Positions 32,959 to 43,415 of a stretch of DNA of 64,000 bases are shown here, in pieces. The translations under genes were made by a program, and so were the position numbers. The DNA is taken from NCBI GenBank assembly GCA_037176705.1, contig CM073888.1, forward strand, positions 45,638,810-45,702,809, in the 5' to 3' direction. The notes beneath the pieces are model-generated. The model did no database searches, was not told where the DNA came from, and saw only the letters and a list, made by a program, of their open reading frames with translations. Numbering within the stretch: position 1 is the first letter of the stretch; the number at the start of each line of letters is the position of its first letter. This stretch comes from Molossus alvarezi (lineage: Eukaryota; Chordata; Mammalia; Chiroptera; Molossidae).

Positions 32959-33867
32959 AAACAGAATCTCCCATGCCCTCTTATACCAGCCTGTGCCAGG
33001 TTGTTGACTCACTGGTGCTGCTGTCATTGACGTTCCTCCGAGCAGCCCAGCCACACGCAGTGCCTTTGCCGAGAATCCCCGGTGGCCCCGCAGCTCCAGA
33101 AACAGCCTGAACACTGAGGCGCTGGTTGAGTCTATCGGCCAGAAATGACAGCTTTTCTCTTCTTTCTTTATTCTCTCTCTACAGCTAAAGCCAAGCCAGC
33201 AGGAGGAAGTCAAATCATTTGTTCTTAGCACTAGGCAAGACTACATTTTGCCAGAGCTTTGGCGATTTGGGTGTGGGTTTTCCAAATTCTGTCCTCTGAG
33301 AGGACAGAGAATTCAAGTCCTTTGCCTTTTCCTCCACCTGTACCCCGATTACCACTGTCTTCTCTCCCCACCTAGCCAGCCATTTCCCTAGAATCTGCCC
33401 AGATGACTCAGTGAGTTTCGGCAAACACGCACAGTGCGGCACACAGATGGAATGTGGTACCAACTCTGCTGTTTCCCTTACTCATTCACAAAGCATTTGT
33501 TTAGATGCTTGTTGTATGTTTCAAAATTTTAAAAATATATATGGGTGCGCTGGAATGGGGAAAGAGGAAAGGGAGAAAGCTTTTGCAAGAGGCAGAAACA
33601 CCGAAAAGCCGAAAGGAGCTGTCTCAGCAGAGAGGTGAGTGAGAGCTGTGGAATTCTATTTTTAGTAACAAGGTGTCCTTTATAGGGACTGGCTTTCCTT
33701 TGGGGCTCAGATATCAGCCCTGAAGGCAATTTCGGAAGTGTATGTATCACTAAGGTGACAGAACCTAAATTTTCATTGATTTAAAATCTGGCGTGTTGAG
33801 AGTAGGACAGTTTTTATGAAAACATGATTTGGGGGTAGGACATAGGGGTTAGACAGAAAAGGGGAAA
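32959..33867. other. Unassigned sequence
   Basis: A good 3' splice-like tract (tttattctctctctacag) ends near 33183, but no exon follows that I can support. No repeat is called. Confidence 0.35.
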
Positions 33868-34091
33868 GAGATTAAGAAGTAAAAACTTCTGGTTATAAAA
33901 TAAATCATGGGATCTAATGTACAGCATAGGGAATAAAGTCAATAATATTGTAATAACTATGCACAATGATCAATGGTTACTAGACTTATTGAGGTCACTT
34001 TGTAAGGTATATAAATGTTGAATCATTATGTTGCACCCCTGAAACTAATACAATATTGTATTCATCTACAATTGAAAATAAATTTAAAAAA
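33868..34091 (+). mobile_element. Old LINE 3' end, copy A
   Basis: It contains ctaatgtacagcatagggaa, gtcaataatattgtaataac and gttgcacccctgaaactaat and ends A-rich. The same family recurs at 53840-54090. Probably an ancient L1 3' UTR. Confidence 0.7.
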
Positions 34092-34104
34092 GTGTACGCA
34101 TGTG

Positions 34105-34342
34105 TTGTCCTAACTGGGCTGGCTCAGCAGTTAGAGTGTCAGCCTGCAGCCGAAGGGTTTCGGGTTCAATTCTTGTTGGAGGCATGTGCCTGGGTTGCAG
34201 GTTCCATCCCTGGCCCTGGTCAGAGTTGTGTAGAAGGCAGCCACTCGATGTGTCTCTCTCACATGCATGTTTCTCTCTCTCTCCCTCCCTTCCTTCCACT
34301 CTCTCTAAAAAAAGCAGTGCAAAGATATGCTCAGATGAGGAT

Positions 34343-34375
<33 letters not shown>

Positions 34376-34397
34376 TGCACACGCACACACACGCACA
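34105..34397 (+). mobile_element. VES SINE with expanded dinucleotide tail
   Basis: Head ctaactgggctggctcagca, body gcagccactcgatgtgtctc and hairpin remnant tgctcagatgagga (34328-34341). The tail has become (TC)n(CA)n to 34397. TSDs gtgtacgcatgtg (34092-34104) and gtgtatgcatgtg (34398-34410). Confidence 0.9.
34343..34397 (+). repeat. (TC)n(CA)n microsatellite in SINE tail
   Basis: A run of tctc then caca with a few tg/cg interruptions. It lies inside the SINE's own TSDs, so it grew from the tail. Confidence 0.9.
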
Positions 34398-34410
34398 GTG
34401 TATGCATGTG

Positions 34411-34829
34411 AAATGTTCTGAGCAATAACAACCTAACTGAAAACAGCACAGCCTTGTAGGATGACTTTGAGAAAGACTGGTCTCACTGGAATATGACCAG
34501 TGCTTGACTGGCTGTTTAAAAAACAAAACAAAAAAACAACCAATCACACCAGTATCTACTTAGAAAATGGGAGGACTGGGAGATGTATGGGTGCAGCTAT
34601 GAGCTCTGCCCACCCGGCAAAGGGATCAGAAGTGTCCACAGTGTTGCTGCTTCTCCATCTTGAAGACATCAAGGAAATGGGTGCTACAGACACAGAGATT
34701 CCTCCCTGGTTTCACCACACCCGAGTTGGAGCGGGGGCTCTTATGGTCCAGAACTTTGCTCCTCAACTTTTCCACCAAGTCAGCATCATCTCTCCCTTTG
34801 CAAGAGCGTGCCACGGGTCTCCTTGCTTC
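34411..34829. other. Unassigned sequence
   Basis: No gene recognised. An aaacaaaacaaaaaaacaa patch lies near 34520. Confidence 0.4.
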
Positions 34830-35465
34830 TGCTCTTGCCCACCTCCCGCGAGTTTATTCCATCCAGCAGCCAGAGGGATTCCTTTAAAATTAAAAGTTGA
34901 ATCACATAATTTCTATACCCAGAACCCTCTGGTGATTCCCCACTTCTCTCAGAACAAAAGCCCCAAGTCTGTGCAATGATCCATAAGGTGCCCCCGGTTC
35001 TGCCTTGGGTCCAGCCACCTCTCTGACGTTACCCCCTAGCACTCCCCCGAGACACTCATCACTCAGGCACACTGCTCTGCAGACGGTTTCTTGAACAAGG
35101 CTTTTCGTCTGCTGTTCCCTCTGCTCGGCACCCTGTCCCCTCAAGGAGCCATGACTCATTCCCACCCTGCCTCTAGTCTCTGCTCCAACGTCCTCTTACC
35201 TGGGAGGTCTGTGCCCTCCATTCTTCTACCAAGAGCAACACTTACTCCTTCTCACCCCTCCTTATGCCCCTCACCTTGCTCGACTTTCCTCCACAGCACA
35301 GAGAGGCACACTCGGTGTTTTTATCCACTGTCCCCCCACGTCCCCAACCAGAATGTGAGCCCCAAGGGGAAGGTAATTTCTGTTTGTTCATGACTGTATC
35401 TTCAGCACCGACATCAGTGCCTGGCACAAAGTAGGCACGCATGTGTTTGGTAAGTGAATAAATCA
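34830..35465 (+). mobile_element. L2 LINE 3' end
   Basis: A clear L2 3' order: ccagcagccagagggattcc, tctgctgttccctctgctcg, gaatgtgagccccaagggga and gtgcctggcacaaagtaggc. It ends with a gtgaataaatca-type terminus. Confidence 0.88.
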
Positions 35466-35587
35466 GTTACCCCTAACGGCAGAGGAGGGGAATTCATAAA
35501 CAGAGGAGTGCTTTCAGAGCCTGAACGGCCAACTCAAAGTATAATTGTTTTGGAAGTCTCAGGTTCTACCTTAAAATTTTTAAAGAC

Positions 35588-35789
35588 TGCCTGACCGGTG
35601 TGGCTCAGTGCACCAAGAGGTCGCTGGTTGGATTCCCGGTCAGGGCACATGCCCAGGTTGTGGGCCAATCCCCAGTGAAGGGCATGCAGGAGGCAGCCAA
35701 TCAGTGTTCTCTCTCATCGATGTTTCTATCTCTCTCTCCCTCTCCCTTCCTCTCTTTCTCAAATCACTAAAGAAAAAATAAAATTAAAA
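35588..35789 (+). mobile_element. VES SINE, short form
   Basis: Short form with ctgaccggtgtggctcagtg, gattcccggtcagggcacat and ggcatgcaggaggcagccaa. The tail is A-rich with no hairpin. TSDs aaaatttttaaagac at 35573-35587 and 35790-35804 are identical. Confidence 0.93.
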
Positions 35790-35889
35790 AAAATTTTTAA
35801 AGACGTTTGTCTTCTATTTCATAATACAATTTGTTAGATTGAAAAGATAATCCTGGAGTAAAATTAATGTTCCAAGAAGATGTATGATG

Positions 35890-36000
35890 TCTATCATTCA
35901 TTCATGAAGGAAGTATTTTTTGAGCACCTGTGAAGTACCCAGTACTGTGCAGGGCCCATAGGTACAGGGAGCCCCCTTGCTTCCATCACTGTGCAACCCT
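35890..36000 (-). mobile_element. L2 relic (terminal part)
   Basis: tgagcacctgtgaagtaccc and agtactgtgcagggcccata are the reverse of the L2 terminus. Confidence 0.6.
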
Positions 36001-36106
36001 TCTGGCAGCGTATGCCCTCCAGAAGCACGTGTCCTGAAGTTAGTGAAGCTCAGAGTTTAGGGAGCACTTGGGACAATTCCCCTGAAATCCTGGTAATAGT
36101 GTCTTT

Positions 36107-36365
36107 TTTTTTTTTTTTATTCTCAGCCGAGGACATTTTTTGATATTTTGTTCAGGTAGAGTAGGGGTGGGAGGGGGAGGGAGAGAGAGAGAGAGAGAGA
36201 GAAACATCGACATGAAAGGGACACATCGAGTGGTCGCCACCCACACGACCCAACCAGGGCCGGGGACAAACTGCAACCGAGGTACTTGTCCCTATCGGGA
36301 ACCGAACCCAGGTCTCTCCGGACCGCAGGCCGACACTCTAACCGCTGAGCCAAACCGGCTAGGGC
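36107..36365 (-). mobile_element. VES SINE, long form
   Basis: The reverse long form has ttctcagccgagga (36120-36133), a ga-rich run, gggccggggacaaactgcaa and gctgagccaaaccggctagg. TSDs aatagtgtcttt (36095-36106) and aataatgtcttt (36366-36377). CpG-rich, so fairly young. Confidence 0.95.
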
Positions 36366-36419
36366 AATAATGTCTTTATCAAGTAATAATCACCACTTTT
36401 TTTGGAGGTTTGCCGTGTG

Positions 36420-36985
36420 TTCTGATTTTTTATTGTTGGATAACAAACCACCCCAAACTCAGGGCACAGAGTGAAGGCAGTGTTTCTGGTGGGGACCTGG
36501 GCAGGGCACTGAGGGGCGGCTCTTCTGCTGTCACCTCGGACCCACGTCGACGGGGTCCTCTGAATGGTCGGCTGGGGCAGGTGCCTGGCGACTTGGTTCT
36601 GAGGGGCAGGTGCCTGGCGACTTGGTTCTGGAAGTTTCCCCTGTTCCTTGGTTCTCCTCCAAGTTCTATCTTCTGGACTTGAAATGAATGCTCTTCACTG
36701 GCATGACCGGCGCCTGAGCAGGACCAGCGGGGGCTGGCCAGGCCGCTCTGTCAGGCCTCTGCCCGCGGCTAGCGTGGGTGTCCTCACAGCTTGGGGGGCT
36801 CGGTAGCTGGAATTCATACCTGGCAGCTGGCTCCCACCGACCGAGTTTTCCAAGAGACTACACAGAAGCTGGCAGGTTTCTTATGCCCTAAGCTTGGAAG
36901 TCTCCGCAAGGCAGCTCCACCACATTCCACGGATGAGCCAGTCACCAAGACCAGCCGCGTCCCAGCAGAGAGGACTTCTGCGCCG
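36420..36985 (-). mobile_element. MaLR-type (MLT1-like) LTR
   Basis: The plus strand begins tgttggataacaaaccaccc, the reverse of the usual LTR 3' end. It continues with gcggctcttctgctgtcacc, ctggctcccaccgaccgagt and ccaagagactacacagaagc. It contains a perfect tandem duplication at 36574-36630. Confidence 0.75.
36574..36630 (+). repeat. Perfect 29-bp tandem duplication
   Basis: A unit starting ggggcaggtgcctggcgact at 36574 repeats at 36603 with no mismatch over 28 bases. Such identity inside an old LTR points to a recent duplication (or an assembly artefact). Confidence 0.9.
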
Positions 36986-37084
36986 CGTCTCAGCGGAAGG
37001 GACAAAGACGATGTGTGGCCGACTTGAATCCACCACATCTTACGGAGCAGGACGCGAAGTGCTGTTCTTGCATCATGGATTTTA
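36986..37084. other. Short unassigned stretch
   Basis: Between an LTR and a MIR. No gene. Confidence 0.3.
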
Positions 37085-37210
37085 CTCCGATGACAGCTCT
37101 TTGAAGTGGATACAATTATGGTTTTCATTTCACAGATAAAGGAATTGAGGCTTTGAGGGAAAGTCATTTCCCCCTGAACGAGGGAGCAAGCGGTGGGGCC
37201 AGTAACAAAT
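37085..37210 (-). mobile_element. MIR relic
   Basis: tttcatttcacagataaagg followed by aattgaggctttgaggg is the reversed MIR core. Confidence 0.78.
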
Positions 37211-38229
37211 TAAAACTCAATTTCCTTGAATTTATAAAACAAACAGATGGCATTCTGCCTACGTAGGAACGGCTCCAGGGCGCACAGAGAAAAGTGAGTA
37301 GAGGTGGAGACTGGTTCCTAGGGCAGGTCCTTGTAGCTGCTCTCAAGGAAGGGACCTCGTCGAAGCATTGAGCGCGTAGCCAGCCCATCTTTGGGCTGAG
37401 ACCAGGGGGAGGGTTTGGGGCTCCAGAGAAGAATGTTGGCAGCTACGAAATAAGGCAGCTATGCCTCCGGGTGTATGCGAGCCACAGCTGGGAACCCCAG
37501 ACTGGGATATTGATTTCTTCAGGGCAAATGAAAGAGAACATGTATGCCAAATTGTGTGTGCACGGTTTTTTTCTTTTTTCTTTTAACCTAAGAAAAATAA
37601 TGGCGAGTCTCTGGACCGACCCTAACAATCCCACATTCATGAAGTGTCTCAAACCAGCAGGACTGTGTTTGAAATGGAAAGACCGGGGCCGCAGAAAGGG
37701 AAAGTGGGATTTCTCTTTGGAGTTTTGAAGTCCCTCCTTACCTCATGCTTTGAGCTGCTTGAAAAGCTTGAAGGGAATGTCTACACTTAGCACACTTCCC
37801 GTGGCTGCCCCCCGCCTGGCTCCCCGCGCGCTGTGGGGTCTCCGCGAGCTCCCTCCTCGGCGGGCGCTGTAATACATGCTGTCAGGAGGGCTGGGTCCTG
37901 GCTGCGCCGGGCAGGTCGCCCTGGAAGATTTTCCGTGGTCCTGTTTCCTGACCCAACGCTTGGTTGATGGTATCTTGTCTGATTCATATCCTATTGGAAA
38001 CGGTGTGAAACAGGGCCCTGGAGCAGGTCTGGTTTTAGTCAATCTGGCTTATGCAGCTCTGTTTGACAGGCAGTAGGGGCTGAGCCGCTGGATTGAAAAG
38101 AGAAATCCTAGTTTGGGGGGAAGACTTTTCCCCCCTTCAGTAGACTGAGAAACGTAACGATTGCTTGTGGCTAACACAGTGCTAAGCCCACATGAAATGC
38201 TTAGACGGAAATAATCTCCATTTGCTTGT
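37211..38229. other. Unassigned sequence with short CpG-dense patch
   Basis: A local CpG-dense patch at about 37795-37930 (ccccgcgcgctg, tccgcgagctcc, cggcgggcgctg) has no open frame with coding character. The rest has no recognised repeat. Confidence 0.4.
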
Positions 38230-38660
38230 TTCATTCACGCAGGTAGCACATCTCCTTTGGGCGCTTTATTTACGCCAGGCACTGTACTAGAGTTAGGGAG
38301 ACAGTTACATGCAAAACAGACATTGTTCCTGTCCTTGTGAAGTTTCAGTCTAGTGGGAAAGACAGAAATTGAACAAACTGAAAAACTAATATAAATAGAT
38401 ACTGTAGATGAAAGATGCAGGAGCTATGAGGGAGTATAACAGGGTTTGACCAAGACGGAGGGGCTCAGCTAAGTGCCAAGGAAGAGACACTGGAACAGCC
38501 TGGAGGAGCTATTCCGGCAACGAGTTGGGGGGAACAGTGTTCCAGACAGAGGGAACAGCAGGGCCGAGGGAAAGTGGCTCAGATCAGGGTTGAGAGACAG
38601 AGAGAGCCCAGATCATGTCGAACCTGAAGGCCAAGAGCAGGATTTTGTATTTTGAATTGT
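38230..38660 (-). mobile_element. L2 relic
   Basis: cgccaggcactgtactagag, agtgttccagacagagggaa and ccagatcatgtcgaacctga are the reverse of the L2 3' region in order. Confidence 0.8.
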
Positions 38661-38880
38661 TCCTCCAATCAGTTTTGTTTAAATGGCTTTCTACCATTGT
38701 CAGTTTGATTAGAAGCAAGTACCTATCCTGCAATGAGCTAATTCGATCCTGATACAGCCAGTTAGTAGTCGGGCCTGTCGCTGCCAAGGCTGCTGGTATT
38801 CTTCACTGAAGGGCTGGGTGGGAGGGTCCCTAGGAGAGCACTACCCTGGCAGAAAAGGTGGGATTGCAATGCACATTTAT
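38661..38880. other. Unassigned sequence
   Basis: No feature recognised. Confidence 0.3.
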
Positions 38881-38898
38881 TGTCCTGTGTATCCTTTT

Positions 38899-39112
38899 TT
38901 CCCCCCTCCCTTTATTGATTTAAGAGAAGGAGGAAGGGAGAGGGAGAGAGAGATAGAAACATCGATGAGAGAGAACTTAGATTGGCTGCCTCCTGCATGC
39001 CCCCCACTGGGGATTGGGCCCACAACCTGGGCATGTGCTCTGACCCGGAATCAAACTGGCAACCTTGTGGTGCATGGGTCGATGCTCAGACACTGAGCCA
39101 CACCAGCCAGGC
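38899..39112 (-). mobile_element. VES SINE, short form
   Basis: The reverse short form shows gattggctgcctcctgcatg, ccactggggattgggcccac and ctgagccacaccagccagg. The tail reads as tttattgattt with no hairpin. An 18-bp TSD, tgtcctgtgtatcctttt, lies at 38881-38898 and 39113-39130. Confidence 0.96.
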
Positions 39113-39130
39113 TGTCCTGTGTATCCTTTT

Positions 39131-39654
39131 CACTACCTCTGTCCATTTGTACTTCCTTTTGATCAGAACTTACTGAATACGCCCTCTATGAAAAACGTCT
39201 TAAAGGTTCAGAGAGGTTTGTGACACATCCATCCCTTCTCTCCAGGAGCTTATGACTCAGTAGAGGAGCTGGCTCCGTGACTCAGCCCACAAAACCACAG
39301 CCTCATGCCGAGAAATGGACAGCATCTTAACAATCATCTGGTCCAAGTTCACAGATGTATTCTCCAGGGTCAGAGAGCTCTATAGTAATCGTCTTTTAAT
39401 TTTGTGGTTTTCATTTTGATTATAATTTAAAACGTATTTTACTGGTTATAAAGGGGAAAAAATGTCCTCTTGTTCACATTAATGATTTACAATTGAAAGA
39501 GATTTCATGGAGTAAGACTTCAGTTCCTTAAGTTAATATTTGTCTTTAGGCCTCCAACTTTGAGAAACAAATCTATTCCAGCACCTCACTATTACAGATA
39601 AGAAAATGGGTGCCTAGGAAGGGCAAAAATAAAATTCCTACAATATTTAGAATG
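39131..39654. other. Mostly unassigned; weak L2-like start
   Basis: 39160-39260 weakly resembles reversed L2 (aacttactgaatacgccctc, caggagcttatgactcagta). Otherwise nothing recognised. Confidence 0.35.
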
Positions 39655-39900
39655 CCTTATATGAATTAGTAATTATTATTTTCAAAGTCCTTTTGCATTC
39701 TTTATCTCATCGCTTTCTTGTAAATATCCATGAGCCACAAAAGGTAGACGGTATTATCAGCTTTTTCTTAGAGATGAAGAAATTGAAGTTCGTGGCTGTT
39801 AAGTAACTTGCCCAAGTTCAAGTACTAGTCAATGTAAATAATTGAGTTAGAATGAAAACATTCGGATTCTCAGCCCAGTGCTCATCCGCTTGCCCCACCT
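39655..39900 (-). mobile_element. MIR relic
   Basis: gagatgaagaaattgaagtt, then gtaacttgcccaagttcaag and ctcagcccagtgctcatccg, are the reversed MIR. Confidence 0.82.
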
Positions 39901-40048
39901 GCTAGAATTTATGACAATCAATATATCCCATTATAATCTGCAATCCCTGTCCTAGGCATGTGGTTTTGTTTTGTTTTACTAATTCCACAAAAATTCCTCA
40001 TTTGGGCACAGTCATCCCATGACATCTTAATGATTCTCTCTGCTTAGC

Positions 40049-40455
40049 TGTGGTGGTTTTAAAATATCTACGAAGGAAGGTCTACATGGCCTCCTTTGGA
40101 ATCTGGTCTCCTCCTGGTGGGTGGTGGCAGTGACTTCTGAGGCTAGGTCATAAAAGGTGATACAACTTCCACCTGCTACTTGTGGGACAGTCCCTCTTGG
40201 AACCCAGCCATCTGCTGTGCACAGGCCATGTGTCAGTGCTCAGAGGACACCCCCGGCTGAAGCCACCACAGCCAGCTTCAGTCCCAGACTTGAGTGACAG
40301 CCTCTGAGACACACCAGCCCTGGCAGCCGTCTAGCTGCAACCACATGGAGAGCCTGCGTGAGAACCATCTAGCGGCGCCCAGGTCCCTGGAAGATGGTGA
40401 TAAAACAATCTCTAAGCCACCGAGGCTCCAGGTGATCTACTAAGCAGCACCGGTC
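40049..40455 (+). mobile_element. MaLR-type (MLT1-like) LTR
   Basis: tgtggtggttttaaaatatc at the start, then cttctgaggctaggtcataa and cacatggagagcctgcgtga. The end ctctaagccaccgaggctcc then ctactaagcagcac fits the LTR terminus. Confidence 0.8.
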
Positions 40456-41499
40456 GCTGGGATGCGAGTACAGCACCTCCTGTCCGGGGGGCTCCTTCAG
40501 TGTTTCTCCCGAGAGGCCTCCCCTTGGGCACTGTGCTGGGAACTTCAGGTTGACGCCCTGAGACCACAGCTGTCCCTAACCTTTCTGGTCCTCTGACTCA
40601 CATGTTCTCTTTTCCATTAGAAAGTACTGTGCTTTTGACAGCATTTTTACAGCTCAGTACTACTTTTGTAAACAAGGAATCAGCTCAGTCTTGTTCCTTG
40701 GAGTCCTCCGGAGGGAGTGTCCCCGTTTGCCAGTGCGGAAAGGGCTTCCCTCCCAGATTTAGGGACCCGTCAGCCAGCTGCCCTGGAGGGACGGAAGGAT
40801 CTGAGGCAGCCAGATGAGAGAAAGCCTCAGGCAGTGAGCATCGTCAGGGCAAGGAAAAGATGTCTGCTTCCCCGGCCCCAGCTTCCCCTCTCCCAACAGT
40901 TTCTGCCCAGATAGAGCTGGGTTTTCTGAATGAATGAACAAACTCAGAGTAGCAATAGATGCTCATGATCTGACTGAACTCACTGGGCTGTGAATGAATC
41001 ATCACTGTATATACGCTTCCATAAGAGAAAAATACTCCATCTTTCTCTGCCCCAAAGTGGGGGGTGCAAGGGAGCAAAGTCATTTGGAATTGGGGGTAAG
41101 TCAGTGAGTGAGTAAGAGACTTTATAAATGAAATATTTAATGGGGGGGGACTTAATTTGGCTGAGTTACTTTTTGGCCTATAGTCACTAAAATGCAATGT
41201 CACTTGGAAGTGAGAGTTGGAATGTCGTAACTCCAGGCTGCACGTTGTCTGCGGAGAAGCTCTCTCTTACAGAAAGCAGGGATGCCTCCTGCATGATGCA
41301 TGTGGAGGTTCCAGGAAGACCCCGACCCAGAAGCTTCTGCAAATGACCACACGGGCTGGGCAACACGAAACACTAGTGGGCACCATTCACAGAGACCAGA
41401 GCTTCTCAAGAGTTAAAAGGCTAATTAAAAAGGATTAAGATGGGATTCCAAGGTCTCCGTTCTGAAGAAGCTGAGGCACATAAATACCTGACAGAGCCA
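40456..41499. other. Unassigned sequence
   Basis: No repeat or exon is called over about 1 kb. Open frames at 40602-41203 overlap on both strands. Confidence 0.4.
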
Positions 41500-41960
41500 T
41501 GTATAATCGAGGTGTGGAGAACGTGTCATGAAAACTCAGAGCAGGAGGTAGCTGGTCCTTCTGTAGGAAGAGCACAGTTTCCCATAGGAGGTGATGTTCC
41601 ACTGGGTCCTTGAAGGCTGAAGATGAGCAGGTGCGGCGGGCGGGGGGGGGGGGGCAGGCACAGGGAAGCAGAGTCAACAGGAACAGACTAGTGCACAGAG
41701 AAGTAAGAACTATAGAGTATTCCAGAAGGCATGAACATAGGGTGTCAAGGGGGAGCAGTGGGAGGGGATGTAGAAAGACGAGGTGAAGCAAGACACGAGA
41801 ACTTTAATCTGTAGGCAACACGAGGCCATGAGTAGATTTTGTACATGGAAGTTAACAAAACTGGGTGGCAAGAATCGACTAGAAGCTGGAGACCAGTTAG
41901 AAGACTTACAATAATCCTGCCAATAAATGAGACTCTGAATTCTGAATTCCAAATAACTGT
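41500..41960 (-). mobile_element. Probable L2 relic
   Basis: tgggtccttgaaggctgaag, gtattccagaaggcatgaac and ggccatgagtagattttgta loosely match reversed L2. It holds a G-run at 41642-41654. Confidence 0.5.
41642..41654 (+). repeat. G13 homopolymer
   Basis: Thirteen consecutive G preceded by gcggcgggc. A quadruplex and slippage-prone site. Confidence 0.9.
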
Positions 41961-41962
41961 CT

Positions 41963-41999
41963 CCAAACCAAACCAAACCAAACCAAACCAAACCAAACA
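41963..41999 (+). repeat. (CCAAA)n pentanucleotide array
   Basis: Seven uninterrupted ccaaa units, with a perfect period of five. Confidence 0.95.
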
Positions 42000-42457
42000 C
42001 ATTAACCTATGGCAAGCATCCACTGTATTCTAAGCAGGGACGGTAGAGATTTGAGAATAGCATCGAGGAGCGGACTGGTTGGGAAGACAGACCCGCAGAT
42101 GAGTGATGTGTTACGGGGCAAAGCAAGTGTGGAAGTCACCCACGAAAGCATAGGAACATGCGCCCGAGATGTGGCTCGGAGCGGAGCTCGCCAGGAAGAT
42201 CTTGCTGGGTCTGAGATGCCCTGCGTGCAAAGTCTTGTGAGCGTGGAGGAGCAAGCCCTGTCTGTGGGCAGGGCTGCTGGGGAAGGAACTGGAAGGTCAG
42301 GCAGGAGCCTCACCGCCGCGGATCCTGGGACGCGGAGGAGTTTGGTGCTGCCGGTCGGAGAAGGGCCCAGGGAAAGCAGCTGTGAACACGCAACCAGGAG
42401 CCTGGGCTGTGAGACAGACAGGGGCCCGACCTTCCCTGGGTCTTCTTGAGGTCAGCA
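42000..42457. other. Unassigned GC-moderate sequence
   Basis: A 146-codon plus frame (42009-42449) has no splice context and an overlapping antisense frame. No repeat recognised. Confidence 0.35.
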
Positions 42458-42473
42458 AGGTGGGAGATTCTGT

Positions 42474-42732
42474 TTTCATTTATTTAATCAATTAATTAAA
42501 TCCTCACCCTAGGATATTTTTTCAAATATCTTCAGATAGAGTGGGGCGGGCAAGGCGGAGAAAGAGAGACATCGACGTGAGAGAGACACATCGACTGGTT
42601 GCCTCCCGCAGGACCCCGACCAGGGCCTGGGACAAACTGCAACCGAGATACATGCCCTTGACCAGAATCGAACCCACAACTCTTTGGTCCGCCGGCCGAT
42701 GCTCTAACCACTGAGTCGAACCGGCCAGGGCC
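42474..42732 (-). mobile_element. VES SINE, long form
   Basis: Reverse long form with hairpin tcctcaccctagga (42501-42514), gggcctgggacaaactgcaa and gagtcgaaccggccagggcc. TSDs aggtgggagattctgt at 42458-42473 and 42733-42748 are exact. Confidence 0.96.
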
Positions 42733-42748
42733 AGGTGGGAGATTCTGT

Positions 42749-43154
42749 ACGTGCAGAAGCCTTTGGTTGCAGAATGTGGGCCGTCCTGTAGAGACCGGTT
42801 CCCTAGTTCACTGCACCCCAGAGCTGTCAGGTCAGGGATGGGAAGAAACCGGAGACCTCCACGGCGGCTCAGGAAGGGGTGCGGTGTCTGCGTGTGCAGC
42901 AGCTGGTGGTATCCACAGTCGGGGTGCGGCCGGCAATCTGGGCTGTTAGAGGCTTCATGTTATTTGTGAGTCTGCTCAATGTTGCTGCTGGTTAACAGAA
43001 AGTAGAACTTGGCCCCAAGGAAGGGCACTCGGAGACAAACCTAGGTCACAGTTTTCCTGTGGACTCACCCAAACCCAAAATTCTTAAACATATACTTTTG
43101 GACATTTTGGAAGGTGGCCAGTGTGCTCTGGTAAGAATACTACTAATTTTTACA
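42749..43154. other. Unassigned sequence
   Basis: No gene or repeat recognised. Confidence 0.35.
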
Positions 43155-43415
43155 ATAAAAACAACACCAGGAACAATAGCGAATGCTCGTGGAGTGCGTC
43201 TCGTGGGTGAGTCACTGGTAGAAGTGTTAGTCACTATTATTAGTCCTTTACATTTATTAACTCAGTCTGTAAAGTAACTTGGTGAGCTAGGTACCATTCC
43301 TTCACTTTACATAGGAGGGTACCGAGGCCTAGTAACTTGGCAGAGATAATGCAGCTGATGGTATAGTGGAGACAGAGTCAAACCAGCAGAGGGGCCCAGA
43401 GGCCCTTTTCCCTGA
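43155..43415 (-). mobile_element. MIR relic
   Basis: tttacatttattaactcagt, ccttcactttacataggagg and accgaggcctagtaacttgg are the reversed MIR. Confidence 0.8.

Noticed and set aside
33160..33230. Splice-acceptor-like tttattctctctctacag
   Set aside because: No coding frame with protein character follows it.
41963..41999. Regular repeat array considered as CRISPR-like
   Set aside because: A 5-bp perfect simple repeat without spacers in a mammalian genome.
42009..42449. 146-codon plus-strand frame
   Set aside because: No splice sites or homology recognised; an antisense frame is also open.
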